Source: Thermoflavifilum thermophilum (lineage in GTDB: Bacteria > Bacteroidota > Bacteroidia > Chitinophagales > Chitinophagaceae). From it: a stretch of DNA of 64,000 nucleotides. The translations under genes were made by a program, and so were the position numbers. Below are positions 45,801 to 54,483 of the stretch, in pieces. How positions within the stretch are numbered: the stretch's first letter is position 1; each line of letters begins with the position of its first letter. Under the pieces are notes generated by a model, which did not search any database, had not been told where the DNA came from, and worked only from the letters and a program-made list of their open reading frames with translations. The DNA is taken from positions 2,104,540 to 2,168,539 of the forward strand of contig NZ_FPCJ01000001.1 of the NCBI RefSeq assembly GCF_900116565.1. The letters run 5' to 3'.

Positions 45801-46067
45801 TATTTCTGCGTGTGAGAAAATGTTGGGTACTGTCTGTGCGGATGTAGATTGTTGAATCAGATCAAAAGTTTCTTTGTTGGTGCTCATGCCAATGAGAATT
45901 CTGATTTTCTCAGTTTGCTCAAGTGCCGGATACAGTCGATAAAACCCGCTGGTGTAAAAATATCCTACCAGACAATCGAACAGATGCGTGTCTTTAATTA
46001 AGGTTTTAAAGCGTTCGAGCAGGGTCTGGTTGTTTTCGTTTGTGATAAATGACAGGGAGTTTTCCAT
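42852..46067 (-). CDS. PLD-nuclease/SNF2-type helicase
   Basis: A 1071-residue protein combining a phospholipase-D-like nuclease domain with a superfamily 2 helicase. The PLD part shows NIHAKLYIM (His137, Lys139) and VITGSSNFTQSGLEDN (about 155-170), one HxK-GSxN motif as in other helicase-linked PLD nucleases. The helicase part shows Walker A in SDVVGLGKTYIAAML (Lys284), DEAH at 352-355, VTATPYNNSPMDIL, and the C-terminal LSEGVNLHRANVVINYD with QRVGRINRVD. The start at ATG 46067 (MENSLSFITNEN) is preferred over a longer frame that would run through the promoter. It leads the operon helicase-methyltransferase-DUF3800. A DNA translocase/nuclease role in restriction is likely. Composition is AT-richer than the flanks. 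Confidence 0.9.
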   Translation of the reverse strand: MENSLSFITNENNQTLLERFKTLIKDTHLFDCLVGYFYTSGFYRLYPALEQTEKIRILIGMSTNKETFDLIQQSTSAQTVPNIFSHAEIKQQYAEAVKNEYEQSEDSSRVEEGTLKFREWIINKKLEIRAYPAQNIHAKLYIMTFKKGDRDEGRVITGSSNFTQSGLEDNLEFNVELKHPSDYRFAIQKFEELWQEAVDVSEKFIQTIEEETWINPNIEPYELYLKFLYEYFKDELSQSEEVLLKYIPQEFKKLEYQEQAVLNAKKILEEYGGVFISDVVGLGKTYIAAMLASQLDGRTLVIAPPVLLEKSNPGSWPNVFSDFHVAADYESVGRLDDLRKRDIDKYKNIIIDEAHRFRNESTLSYELLAEICRGKRVILVTATPYNNSPMDILSQIKLFQNPRRSTIPNLPNLENFFRQLENKLKNFDKQKDYEKYIKTVKENAKEIREKVLKHLMVRRTRTEIVKYFSEDMKKQGLKFPEVNDPKPLYYQLNEKEDSIFNETIKLISQQLTYARYTPLLPKYYKKSIQPLEEQSQINMGRFMKVLLVKRLESSFHAFRKSIDRFIHSYEIFIDAYKEGSVYFSKKYANKIFEFLENDDDESIQRLLDENKADCYDAADFSEAFLTDLTNDLKQLKKLQSLWSQITRDPKLLAFLDKLSKDKILNTNKLIIFTESKETAEYLTEEINKKFGNTGKFTYPALCYTGSSRESVRDKVVENFDAKVKNPKDDYRILITTEVLSEGVNLHRANVVINYDIPWNPTRMMQRVGRINRVDTNFDKIYTFNFFPTTQADNEIKLKEIAEAKIHAFFTLLGGDAALLTDGEPIGSHELFNRLISKKTLTGEDEAEESELKYLKVIKDIRDNERDLFEKIKRLPKKARTAKESPQEKGALLTYFKLGKLHKFYLSSPNNDTRELDFISAAELLESSPNEKKEQLPKDFFELLDKNKEAFRMATTQETAEYSQRRGRDKTYQILRIIKATLHQSQQLTDEQEEYLKQLAEQLEAGAIPKQTANKAFHALQQLQQELIHPLKVVAALQAHIPLRFLQAHYVGQNLNLTAKREVILSMYLKGE

Positions 46068-46095
46068 TTTTGTAGATGCTTGGGTGATATGATTC

Positions 46096-46115
46096 CTCAA
46101 ATCTAAAAATTTGAG
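46096..46115. promoter_or_regulatory. Inverted repeat overlapping the -7 box of the restriction-like operon
   Basis: CTCAAAT and ATTTGAG form a perfect 7-bp inverted repeat with a 6-nt spacer. On the minus strand, the left arm and spacer include TAGATTTG (46098-46105), an exact TAnnTTTG box about 30 nt before the helicase ATG. The layout suits an operator that blocks the promoter, though no regulator gene is visible. Confidence 0.45.
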
Positions 46116-46335
46116 ATGTAGCCAGATAAAAAAATATCGTGCATACAGATGATTTTATTCCATTCGGTTACATGCTCTGGCTGCGCCGAATCATGGCGGA
46201 TGTCAGGGAAAGATAAGAGTGGCGCATATCATACGGTTCGTATTTGATCCACAAAAACAACTGATGGCCGGGGAACATATATCAACTCAAATTTCCTTGT
46301 AATTTTACCCGGTTGATGTTAATGCTACTACAGAT

Positions 46336-49275
46336 ATGAATCCGGAAAAATTGCAGGGACTTGCCCAGCGGCTGGATGGGGAATTGTATTTTGATCTCAC
46401 CATGCGCAGCCTGTATGCTACCGATGCATCGGCCTATCGGGAATTGCCGTTGGCTGTAGCTTATCCAAAGACGATAGAAGATCTGAAAAAGCTGGTATTG
46501 TTTGCGCGTGCCGAAAACACCTCGCTGATACCGCGTACGGCAGGCACTTCGCTGGCCGGGCAGGTGGTGGGGCATGGCATTGTGGTGGATATGTCGCGCT
46601 ATTTTACCCAGATTCTGGAAGTGAATCCCCGGGAGCGTTGGGTGCGCGTGCAACCGGGCGTCATCCGCGATGAACTGAATATGTACCTGAAGCCTTATGG
46701 GCTGATGTTTGCTCCGGAAACCTCCACTGCCAATCGTGCCATGATTGGGGGCATGGTGGGCAATAATTCCTGCGGCAGCAATTCAGTGGTCTATGGTACC
46801 ACGCGTGATCATTTGCTGGAAGTGAAGGCTATTTTGAGCGATGGCACCGAAATGCAGTTTGGGCCGCTGGATAAAGAAAGCTTTTATGCCAAATGTCGTT
46901 CTTCTCATCCGCTGGAAGCGGCCATCTACAGCCAGATCCGCGATGCGCTGAGCGATCAGGCTGTGCAGCAGGAAATCATCCGTGAATTCCCCAAAAAAGA
47001 AGTTACCCGTCGCAATACCGGATATGCGCTGGATCGGCTTCTGGAGATGGTGCCCTTTAAACCCGATGGCGAGGCTTTTAATTTCTGCAAACTCATTGCC
47101 GGTTCCGAAGGTACTTTGGCACTCCTCACAGAAATGAAACTCAACGTGGTGCCTCTGCCACCTAAAGAAATCGGCTTGATCTGTGCGCATTTTCACAGCA
47201 TTGATGAATCGCTCCGGGCCAATGTGATTGCCATGAAACACAAGCCCAGCGCCAGCGAGCTCATTGATCACTACATTCTGTCTTGCACTGAGCAAAACCT
47301 GGAATACCGCAAGTATAGCTTTTTTGTGGAGGGCCAGCCTCAGGCCATTCTGATTATTGAGTTTCGCCGTGATACGGTGGAAGAGGTGAAGGCTGCTGCC
47401 CAGCCGTTGATTGAAGAACTCAGGCAGGCTGGTTTAGGATATGCTTATCCGCTGATTACTGGTAGCGATACGGCTAAGGTTTGGGCGTTGCGCAAGGCCG
47501 GGCTGGGCTTATTAGGCAATATCCAGGGTGATGATAAGCCCGTGCCTGTGATTGAAGACACGGCAGTTTCGGTAGAAGACTTACCGGCATACATCCGGGA
47601 GTTTAACCAGATTCTACAGAAATATCAGCTATATTCGGTGCATTATGCCCATGCGGGGTCGGGAGAACTGCATCTGCGGCCTATCCTCAATCTCAAATCA
47701 AAGGAAGGCCAGCGTATGTTCCGCACCATTGCCGAAGAAATTGCGGCGCTGGTGAAAAAATACCAGGGCTCACTGAGCGGTGAGCATGGCGATGGGCGGT
47801 TGCGGGGCGAATTCATTCGCCGGATGGTGGGTGAAAAAAATTACGCTTTGATGCGGCAGCTAAAGTACACCTGGGATCCGCAAAACGTGTTTAATCCCGG
47901 TAAAATCATTGACACACCGCCCATGGACACCATGCTGCGTTATGCGCCTGATCAGCAAGATCCGGAAATCCGCACCTATTTTGACTTTGGTGCCGTTAGC
48001 ATCTTGCAGCATGCCGAACAGTGTAATGGCACGGGCGAATGTCGGAAAACCCATCTCAGTGGTGGCACCATGTGTCCCAGCTACATGGCCACGCGTCATG
48101 AAAAAGATACTACCCGCGCGCGAGCCAATATCCTGCGCGAGTTCCTCACCCATTCCACAAAACCCAATCGCTTCAATCATCAGGAGATATACGAGGTGAT
48201 GGATTTGTGCCTGCTCTGCAAGGGCTGCAAATCGGAATGTCCGTCGAATGTGGATGTGGCCAAGCTGAAGATGGAATTTTTACAACAATACTACGATGCC
48301 AATGGCATTCCGCTGCGAAGCAGGCTCATTGCGCATTTTGCCACGCTCACGGCATTGGCGGCGCGCGTACCCGGGCTGTATAATTTTCTGATTAAACAGT
48401 CGTTTACTTCCAGGCTCTTCAAACGGCTAACCGGCTTTGCTCCACAGCGCAGCCTGCCTACCTTGCATCCGTTTACATTGAAGCAATGGTGGACAAAGCG
48501 AACACCGCCCGTAATCCCGTCCGATAGGCGCAAAGGGATGGTATACCTGTTCAACGATGAATTCACCAACTACCACGACGTGGAAGCCGGCATGCACACC
48601 ATATTGTTGCTGGAAGCACTGGGCTATGAAGTGCGTATACCCGAACACGTGCAGAGCGGACGGGCTTTGCTTTCAAAAGGATTTCTGAAAAAAGCACGTG
48701 AAATCGCTGAAAAAAATATTGCCCTGCTTGATCCCATGGTGGATGAACAGCATCCTTTGATTGGGGTTGAACCCTCTGCTATTCTCACTTTCCGGGATGA
48801 ATATCCTGATCTGACCCGGGGCGAAATGCAGCAAAAAGCCCGCCGGCTGGCCGGACATGCCCTGCTGCTGGAAGAATTTTTGTGGCGCGAACATCAGGCC
48901 GGACGCATCACTGCCGATGATTTTACCGATGAATCACAAAGCATTTTGCTGCACGGCCATTGCCAGCAAAAAGCACTCGTGGGCACGCAACCCCTGAAAC
49001 AGGTGCTGTCCATCCCCAAAAATTATCGCGTCACGGTGATCCCCAGCGGATGTTGCGGCATGGCTGGTTCCTTTGGTTATGAAAAAGAACATTACGATTT
49101 GTCGATGAAAATTGGCGAATTGGTGTTGTTCCCTTCTGTGCGTGCAGTGCCCCAGCAAACGGTTATTGCCGCACCCGGCACCAGCTGCCGGCATCAGATC
49201 AAAGACGGGACCGGCAGGCATGCCCAACATCCGGCTACCATACTCTGGCAGGCGGTGAAAAGAAAATCGGCTTGA
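46336..49275 (+). CDS. FAD-linked oxidase fused to Fe-S/CCG domain (D-lactate/glycolate dehydrogenase-like)
   Basis: A 979-residue respiratory-type 2-hydroxy acid dehydrogenase, a GlcD-like flavin part fused to a GlcF-like iron-sulfur part. The PCMH FAD-binding domain (about 30-270) has LIPRTAGTSLAGQVVG and MIGGMVGNNSCGSNS. The FAD-oxidase C-terminal domain follows, with HYAHAGSGELHLRPI and GEHGDGRLRGEFIRRMVG. Two cysteine clusters for 4Fe-4S follow: CNGTGECRK with a Cys in GGTMCPSY, and CLLCKGCKSECPSNVDV. CCG-type motifs include HGHCQQKALVG and VIPSGCCGMAGSFGYEKEHY. D-lactate is the commonest substrate for this fusion (YdiJ/Dld-like), but D-2-hydroxyglutarate is also possible. Electrons probably go to quinone. 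It is a single gene, divergent from the restriction-like operon. Confidence 0.92.
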   Translation: MNPEKLQGLAQRLDGELYFDLTMRSLYATDASAYRELPLAVAYPKTIEDLKKLVLFARAENTSLIPRTAGTSLAGQVVGHGIVVDMSRYFTQILEVNPRERWVRVQPGVIRDELNMYLKPYGLMFAPETSTANRAMIGGMVGNNSCGSNSVVYGTTRDHLLEVKAILSDGTEMQFGPLDKESFYAKCRSSHPLEAAIYSQIRDALSDQAVQQEIIREFPKKEVTRRNTGYALDRLLEMVPFKPDGEAFNFCKLIAGSEGTLALLTEMKLNVVPLPPKEIGLICAHFHSIDESLRANVIAMKHKPSASELIDHYILSCTEQNLEYRKYSFFVEGQPQAILIIEFRRDTVEEVKAAAQPLIEELRQAGLGYAYPLITGSDTAKVWALRKAGLGLLGNIQGDDKPVPVIEDTAVSVEDLPAYIREFNQILQKYQLYSVHYAHAGSGELHLRPILNLKSKEGQRMFRTIAEEIAALVKKYQGSLSGEHGDGRLRGEFIRRMVGEKNYALMRQLKYTWDPQNVFNPGKIIDTPPMDTMLRYAPDQQDPEIRTYFDFGAVSILQHAEQCNGTGECRKTHLSGGTMCPSYMATRHEKDTTRARANILREFLTHSTKPNRFNHQEIYEVMDLCLLCKGCKSECPSNVDVAKLKMEFLQQYYDANGIPLRSRLIAHFATLTALAARVPGLYNFLIKQSFTSRLFKRLTGFAPQRSLPTLHPFTLKQWWTKRTPPVIPSDRRKGMVYLFNDEFTNYHDVEAGMHTILLLEALGYEVRIPEHVQSGRALLSKGFLKKAREIAEKNIALLDPMVDEQHPLIGVEPSAILTFRDEYPDLTRGEMQQKARRLAGHALLLEEFLWREHQAGRITADDFTDESQSILLHGHCQQKALVGTQPLKQVLSIPKNYRVTVIPSGCCGMAGSFGYEKEHYDLSMKIGELVLFPSVRAVPQQTVIAAPGTSCRHQIKDGTGRHAQHPATILWQAVKRKSA

Positions 49276-49416
49276 ATCAAACATCCGGAAAATGCGGGCA
49301 GTTGCAAAATTTCAATCGGAGAGCTGCTTATCCATCTGCCGGCGGTTTGCAGAATTGCGGGGAAAGCATTAGCTTAAAATGCGATTTGCTCAGCATTTGC
49401 ACAAAAAGCCATATTT

Positions 49417-51516
49417 ATGCAAAAGGCACTAATCAGATGGGTGATCGGCGTGTTTGGGGTGGCATCCTTATTTTTTCTTGCTTTCCTTTCTGCATCTCAT
49501 CGCACAGCTCCATTGAGTGATTCAGACATACAGGTGGTTGATCGCCCGCCGCTTAATGAGCGGAACAACTATTATGTTTCCAATCGTCCACCGCTTGCAT
49601 CGCAGGCGTTCATTCCCTTGCCAATAGGCAGTATTGAGCCACGGGGATGGCTGCGTACGATGCTGGAATTGCAGCGCGATGGGTTGAATGGACATCTCGA
49701 AGAAATCAGTGCCTGGTTGGTGAAAAAAGATAATGCCTGGCTAAATCCGGATGGGCGCGGTGAACATGGCTGGGAAGAAGTGCCCTACTGGCTCAGGGGA
49801 TATAGTGCATTGGCTTATGTATTGCACGACAGCGCCATGATTAGAGAGGCCACATTCTGGTTACACGCTGTGATGCGCAGCCAGCGTGCAGATGGTTATT
49901 TGGGTCCGGAAGCCAATCGCTATGCCAGCGACGGGAAGCCTGACCTGTGGCCTAATATGGTGATGCTGGAATGTTTGCAATCGTATTATTCCTTTTCCCG
50001 GGATCCACGGGTATTGTCGTGCATGCAACGGTATTTTCACTGGGAGCTGCAGCTGCCCGACAGCCTGTTTCTGACGCATTATTGGGAAAAAAGCCGGGGA
50101 GGCGATAACCTGTACAGTGTGTTGTGGCTCTACAACTACACCGGCGATACCAGCTTGTTGCGACTGGCAGAAAAAATTCACCGGCATACAGCCAATTGGG
50201 AGCAGCCAGGCACGTTGCCCAACTGGCACAATGTGAATATTGCCCAATGTTTTCGCGAACCGGCCACTTATTTTCAATTCAGCCACGATAGTACCGACCT
50301 GCATTTTACGTATGCCGATTTTCAGTTAATCCGCCAGCTTTACGGACAGGTGCCGGGCGGCATGTTCGGTGCCGATGAAGATGCACGACCTGGGCACACG
50401 GGTCCTCAGCAGGCGATTGAAACCTGCGGCATGGTGGAACAGATGTTTTCCGATGAGATTTTGCTGGCGCTAACTGGAGATCCCTTCTGGGCCGATCATG
50501 CCGAGGATGTGGCTTTCAATAGTTATCCCGCCGCGCTGATGCCCGATATGCGGGCCCTACGTTACCTCACAGCGCCCGACATGATCAGCAGCGATTGGCA
50601 CAATCATGCACCGGGCGTGGAAAACGAAGGCCCCTTTTTTCAGATGAATCCCTTCAGCCATCGGTGTTGCCAGCATAATCATGGCATGGGCTGGCCCTAT
50701 TATGCGGCCAGCCTGTGGATGGCTACGCCCGATAATGGTCTGGCTGCCCTGCTTTACAATGCCAGCCGGGTAAAAGCCCGGGTGGGAAAGGGAGATACAG
50801 TGGTTCTGGAAGAGCTTACGCATTATCCTTTTGATTCGCAAATCCGGTTTTTGCTGCATTTGTCGCACCCTCAGCAGTTCCCCTTGTATCTGCGCATCCC
50901 TGCCTGGTGCGGCCGGCCTGTGGTGAAGCTGAATGGCCAGGCCCTGCCTGTGCAGGCTGCTACGGGTAAGTATATCCGGATTTACCGCACCTGGCGGGAG
51001 GGCGATATGCTGACACTTGAGCTGCCCATGGAGCTTCAGGTGCATCGTTGGCGGGCCCAGCGCAACAGTATCAGTGTGAACTATGGCCCCCTGACATTTT
51101 CGTTGGGTATCCGCGAGCGTATCCGTACGGAAAGCCCTGCGCTGCATGTCGTGCCCGATGCCCGCTGGCAGCCGAATGCCGATACATTGCGCTGGAGAGC
51201 TTACAATATAGAGCCGGCCAGCCCATGGAATATAGCCCTGGTCAGCAATCCCTCGGGCAGTCTGGCCTGGGTTAAGATAAAATCCTATCCTTATCTGGAG
51301 AAGGGCAATCCCTTCACCCCTGAACATGCACCCATCCGCATTTTCGCTTTGGGTCAAACGGTGCCCGGCTGGCAGGTTGATTCCACTGGCCTGTGCGGAC
51401 CTCTACCGCAGAGCCCGCTTCAGCTGCAAACTCCGGTAGATACGGTGGAACTCATTCCTATGGGTGCAGCGCGATTGCGAATAGCGGTGTTTCCGGAAGC
51501 CATCACTCATCCGTAG
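49417..51516 (+). CDS. GH127-like (DUF1680) glycosidase, probably beta-L-arabinofuranosidase
   Basis: A 699-residue enzyme of the beta-L-arabinofuranosidase superfamily. An N-terminal hydrophobic stretch (WVIGVFGVASLFFLAFLSAS) is a signal peptide or membrane anchor, so it works outside the cytosol. The catalytic alpha/alpha barrel has EEVPYWLRGYSALAYVL and the metal-site run AIETCGMVEQMFSDE. The paired cysteines in SHRCCQHNHGMGWPYY supply the nucleophile Cys and Zn ligand in GH127. PLYLRIPAWCGRPVVKLNGQ starts the beta domain. Substrate by family: beta-L-arabinofuranosides of plant glycans. No other carbohydrate-utilisation gene is near. Its end overlaps the convergent CorC-like gene by 14 nt. 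Confidence 0.85.
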   Translation: MQKALIRWVIGVFGVASLFFLAFLSASHRTAPLSDSDIQVVDRPPLNERNNYYVSNRPPLASQAFIPLPIGSIEPRGWLRTMLELQRDGLNGHLEEISAWLVKKDNAWLNPDGRGEHGWEEVPYWLRGYSALAYVLHDSAMIREATFWLHAVMRSQRADGYLGPEANRYASDGKPDLWPNMVMLECLQSYYSFSRDPRVLSCMQRYFHWELQLPDSLFLTHYWEKSRGGDNLYSVLWLYNYTGDTSLLRLAEKIHRHTANWEQPGTLPNWHNVNIAQCFREPATYFQFSHDSTDLHFTYADFQLIRQLYGQVPGGMFGADEDARPGHTGPQQAIETCGMVEQMFSDEILLALTGDPFWADHAEDVAFNSYPAALMPDMRALRYLTAPDMISSDWHNHAPGVENEGPFFQMNPFSHRCCQHNHGMGWPYYAASLWMATPDNGLAALLYNASRVKARVGKGDTVVLEELTHYPFDSQIRFLLHLSHPQQFPLYLRIPAWCGRPVVKLNGQALPVQAATGKYIRIYRTWREGDMLTLELPMELQVHRWRAQRNSISVNYGPLTFSLGIRERIRTESPALHVVPDARWQPNADTLRWRAYNIEPASPWNIALVSNPSGSLAWVKIKSYPYLEKGNPFTPEHAPIRIFALGQTVPGWQVDSTGLCGPLPQSPLQLQTPVDTVELIPMGAARLRIAVFPEAITHP

Positions 51517-52807
51517 TTTCTGCATCCGGAGCTGGGGGTGTCAGGCTCACCAGCACCTTGTCAATGCGGTGGCCATCCATGTCCACCACTTCAAAACAAA
51601 AATCTTTCCACGCCACTTTTTCGCCTGTGTGCGGGATATGTCCCAATTGGTTGAGCAGAAAGCCGGCCAATGTATCAAACCCCTCTTCAATTTCTTCCAT
51701 CAGTTCTACCCGGTCAAAGTATTCCAGGAAATCGTAGAAGGCAATCTGAGCATCCACCAGGTAGCTGCCGTCATCGCGTTTGACGATTTCCGACTCGGTT
51801 TCATCCTGATCGGGCATATCGCCCACCAGCCCTTCGAGGATATCATTTACCGTAATCATACCCAGCATGCTGCCATATTCATCTACAATAAAAGCAGCGT
51901 GGGTCTTGAATTGCTTGAATTTCTGGATTACCTGATAAGCCGTATTGCTGTCGGGCACAAACAAAGGTTTGCGCATGATGTCTGTGAGCGATTGTCCGTT
52001 TTCGGCCAGGTACAAGTCTTTGATATGCACCACGCCCATCATGTTATCGATCTGGCCGTCGCATACCGGGTAGATGGAATGGGGCGATTCCCTGATTTTT
52101 TGCCGATATACTTCCGGTGGATCATGGATATCCAGCCAGGCCATTTCCGATCGGTGGGTCATGAGAGAAGTGATGTTGCGGTCGCCCAGCCAAAAGACCC
52201 GCTCGATGATATCCTGTTCTTCTTCTTCCACGGCGCCGGATAAGGTGCCCTGGTTAATCATGGCGATGATTTCTTCCTCTGTGACATCAGCATCTTCCGA
52301 AACCTTGATATGAAACAATCGCACAATGGCGTTTGAAGAAACACTTAACAGCCAGATGAAAGGAAAGGTAATGGTGGAAAGCCATTTCATGGGGCGGGCC
52401 ATGAGTTTGGCGATGCTTTCGGGTCTGGCCAACCCCAATTGTTTGGGTACCAGTTCGCCCAGAACCAGGGAAAAATAGGTAATGACGAGTACCACCACGA
52501 TGGTTGCGATGGAATTACTGTAGGACGCTATCATGGGCCAGCGGGCAAACCACTGGGCCAGGCCTTCTTTGATAGCCTGGCCTGTAAACAATCCCGTCAG
52601 GATACCAATGAGCGTGATGCCAATCTGGATGGTAGAAAAAAAACGATCGGGTTGGGTAGCCAGTTCCAGGGCTGTGCGAGCAGCTGCATCGCCTTTCTCC
52701 GCTTTTTGCTTTAACCGGATTTTTTTCACAGATACCAGTGCTATCTCTGCCATAGCCAGCAAGCCATTCAGAAAAATCAATATGAAAATGATCAGTAATT
52801 CTTTCAT
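51503..52807 (-). CDS. HlyC/CorC (CNNM) family membrane protein
   Basis: A 434-residue inner-membrane protein of the DUF21-CBS-CorC architecture, linked to Mg2+/Co2+ homeostasis. The N-terminal DUF21 part (about 1-190) has three or four hydrophobic spans (LLIIFILIFLNGLLAMAEIA first). Two CBS domains follow (MTHRSEMAWLDI... and ...FKTHAAFIVDEYGSMLGMIT). The C-terminal transporter-associated domain contains DTLAGFLLNQLGHIP and EVVDMDGHRIDKVLV. Bacteroidota gliding protein GldE belongs to the same family, but nothing here points to gliding. It converges on the GH127 gene with a 14-nt overlap. Confidence 0.9.
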   Translation of the reverse strand: MKELLIIFILIFLNGLLAMAEIALVSVKKIRLKQKAEKGDAAARTALELATQPDRFFSTIQIGITLIGILTGLFTGQAIKEGLAQWFARWPMIASYSNSIATIVVVLVITYFSLVLGELVPKQLGLARPESIAKLMARPMKWLSTITFPFIWLLSVSSNAIVRLFHIKVSEDADVTEEEIIAMINQGTLSGAVEEEEQDIIERVFWLGDRNITSLMTHRSEMAWLDIHDPPEVYRQKIRESPHSIYPVCDGQIDNMMGVVHIKDLYLAENGQSLTDIMRKPLFVPDSNTAYQVIQKFKQFKTHAAFIVDEYGSMLGMITVNDILEGLVGDMPDQDETESEIVKRDDGSYLVDAQIAFYDFLEYFDRVELMEEIEEGFDTLAGFLLNQLGHIPHTGEKVAWKDFCFEVVDMDGHRIDKVLVSLTPPAPDAETTDE

Positions 52808-53027
52808 AGCAGCTCATTCAATGGCAGAAATAGGAAAATCCTTTGCTGGGGCTGACCCGAACATTTCGTCTCTGTTTCGGCACGTTAAAGCACCGGAAAA
52901 CATGTCTTGCGCAGGATGAATTCCTGGTTATCCGAGGATTGGAAAGAAGCTGGAAGTATAATCGACAGGCATCGGTATCCATACTGTGTACAAATATCCT
53001 CAATTTCGGGTATTTGCGCTAATCATA

Positions 53028-53759
53028 TCAGGCTACCCAAAAACTAATGAATGCAAGTCCGAACCCCAGAAGCAGGGCCATCCATTTCCACAAGGAAAAA
53101 CTATGGCTTTGTGTGCCGCTTTCAAACAGGATCGTAGCGGAAATATGCAGAAAAGACCCGGCTACCCCGGCAATGATCCAGGGCATGACAGAATGAAAGG
53201 CTGTCCAGGTATGTTCGGTGGTTTCGCTCAGCAGGGCCGAGACAGGTGTAACCAGCGCAAAAGCTACCAGTAACACCCACCTGATCCATTTGCTGATGGG
53301 CCTCAAGATGAGGATACTCATCAGGGTGATAGTTTCTGGAATTTTATGAAATGAAATCCCTGCCACCAAAGCAGTGAATACGCCAGGCCTGGAATAGGGA
53401 TATCCAAGAGGAAGACCTTCGAGAAAGGCATGCAGGCTAAGCCCTAACAGCAAAGTACCCAGCATGCCCTGGTGGCTCATTTCGCGGGTAGGGGTGTGGC
53501 TATGTTCCATGCCATGGGATAGAAGCTGCAAAAACAACTGCAGCATGAAGCCCAGTAAAATACCCAGACCAGCCGTGGAGCCAAGACTTTGAAATACCGA
53601 AGGAATAAGATCAACCAGCGTAATGCCCAAAAGAAAAGATCCCGAAAACGCCAGCAAAGGAGCCATTCCATTTTGCTGAAAATGAGCTGACAACAAGGGA
53701 ATGCTCCCTCCAATCAGCGTAAGCAGGAAAACAACAGATAGGCTAATGAAAAAAGTCAT
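53028..53759 (-). CDS. ZIP-family metal transporter
   Basis: A 243-residue polytopic membrane protein taking up divalent metals such as zinc. The ATG at 53759 gives MTFFISLSVVFLLTLIGGSI; the frame is open upstream but lies within the preceding gene. TM4-TM5 carry the metal-binding His residues in LLLGLSLHAFLEGLPLG and AGISFHKIPETITLM, the second matching the HxxPE signature of ZIPs. A His-rich loop (HGMEHSHTPTREMSH) precedes them. The start overlaps the PAP2 gene stop as ATGA, so the two are cotranscribed. Confidence 0.88.
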   Translation of the reverse strand: MTFFISLSVVFLLTLIGGSIPLLSAHFQQNGMAPLLAFSGSFLLGITLVDLIPSVFQSLGSTAGLGILLGFMLQLFLQLLSHGMEHSHTPTREMSHQGMLGTLLLGLSLHAFLEGLPLGYPYSRPGVFTALVAGISFHKIPETITLMSILILRPISKWIRWVLLVAFALVTPVSALLSETTEHTWTAFHSVMPWIIAGVAGSFLHISATILFESGTQSHSFSLWKWMALLLGFGLAFISFWVA

Positions 53760-54385
53760 GATGACTGCAACGGGATAAATCGTACAAAGATACTGCCTGT
53801 AACCCCTCCGATAAGTAACCCCAATAACATACCTGCCAGCACATCGCCCGGAAAATGGACGCCCACATAAATCTGCGCATATGAAATCAGGAAAGCCCAC
53901 GCAAATACCACAAAAATCCATTTGCCAGTAAATCGCCGAAAACTCAAAAACATAAACATAGCCAGGGCAAAGTGATTAGTGGCATGCGCTGACGGAAACC
54001 CGTATTGTCCGCCGCATGAAATCAATAAATGAACCGTAGGAGCCACTACCGGATCATGACAGGGCCGCAGGCGCTGGACAAACATCTTAAAAACTTCCAC
54101 ACTCAGCTGATCGGCAATGGCAAAGGTGAGAAGAAAAAATGCGATCCACCACAGGCCTCGCCAGCGAAAATGCATAACGACCACCAGCAGCAGAAAAAAA
54201 TACAAAGGCGCCCAGGTGTAGGGATTTCTGACAAATGGCATTACCGCATCCCAAAACGGCGTATGCCAGGTTCCATTTATCAGGTGAAACAATTTTCTAT
54301 CGAGCACAATCCAGTGTTGCCATGCAAGCAGCAAAGGGGATAGGCCATGATTTTTCAACATAAAAAGCAATATTGACCGGCGCAT
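53756..54385 (-). CDS. PAP2-family membrane phosphatase
   Basis: A 209-residue membrane phosphatase, probably acting on undecaprenyl or lipid phosphates. Family motifs: KMFVQRLRP (C1), FPSAHATNH (C2, PSxH) and YAQIYVGVHFPGDVLAG (C3). In C3 the usual Ser-Arg is Ala-Gln, while the catalytic His and Asp remain. C1 follows the third hydrophobic span. The ATG at 54385 and Met9 are both possible starts. It is translationally coupled (ATGA) to the ZIP transporter. The link between metal uptake and lipid phosphate is not obvious. Confidence 0.88.
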   Translation of the reverse strand: MRRSILLFMLKNHGLSPLLLAWQHWIVLDRKLFHLINGTWHTPFWDAVMPFVRNPYTWAPLYFFLLLVVVMHFRWRGLWWIAFFLLTFAIADQLSVEVFKMFVQRLRPCHDPVVAPTVHLLISCGGQYGFPSAHATNHFALAMFMFLSFRRFTGKWIFVVFAWAFLISYAQIYVGVHFPGDVLAGMLLGLLIGGVTGSIFVRFIPLQSS

Positions 54386-54454
54386 AAAATTGATATTTAT
54401 TTTTGATTATCCCGAAAGCCTCCCGGTTATTCTTTTTCAAAAACCAGTTTGGCC

Positions 54455-54462
54455 TATCTTTG
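54455..54462 (+). promoter_or_regulatory. Bacteroidota -7 promoter element for glmM
   Basis: TATCTTTG matches TAnnTTTG, 21 nt before the GTG start chosen for glmM, and supports that start over upstream codons. Confidence 0.5.
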
Positions 54463-54483
54463 CCACACAAAACCCTCTCACTT

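Noticed and set aside
38353-46067. Calling the helicase/methyltransferase locus DISARM, BREX or Druantia
   Set aside because: No drmA/drmB (DUF1998) genes, no pglZ/brxC, and no DruE-type giant helicase are present. A helicase, a methyltransferase and a PLD domain alone do not define any of these.
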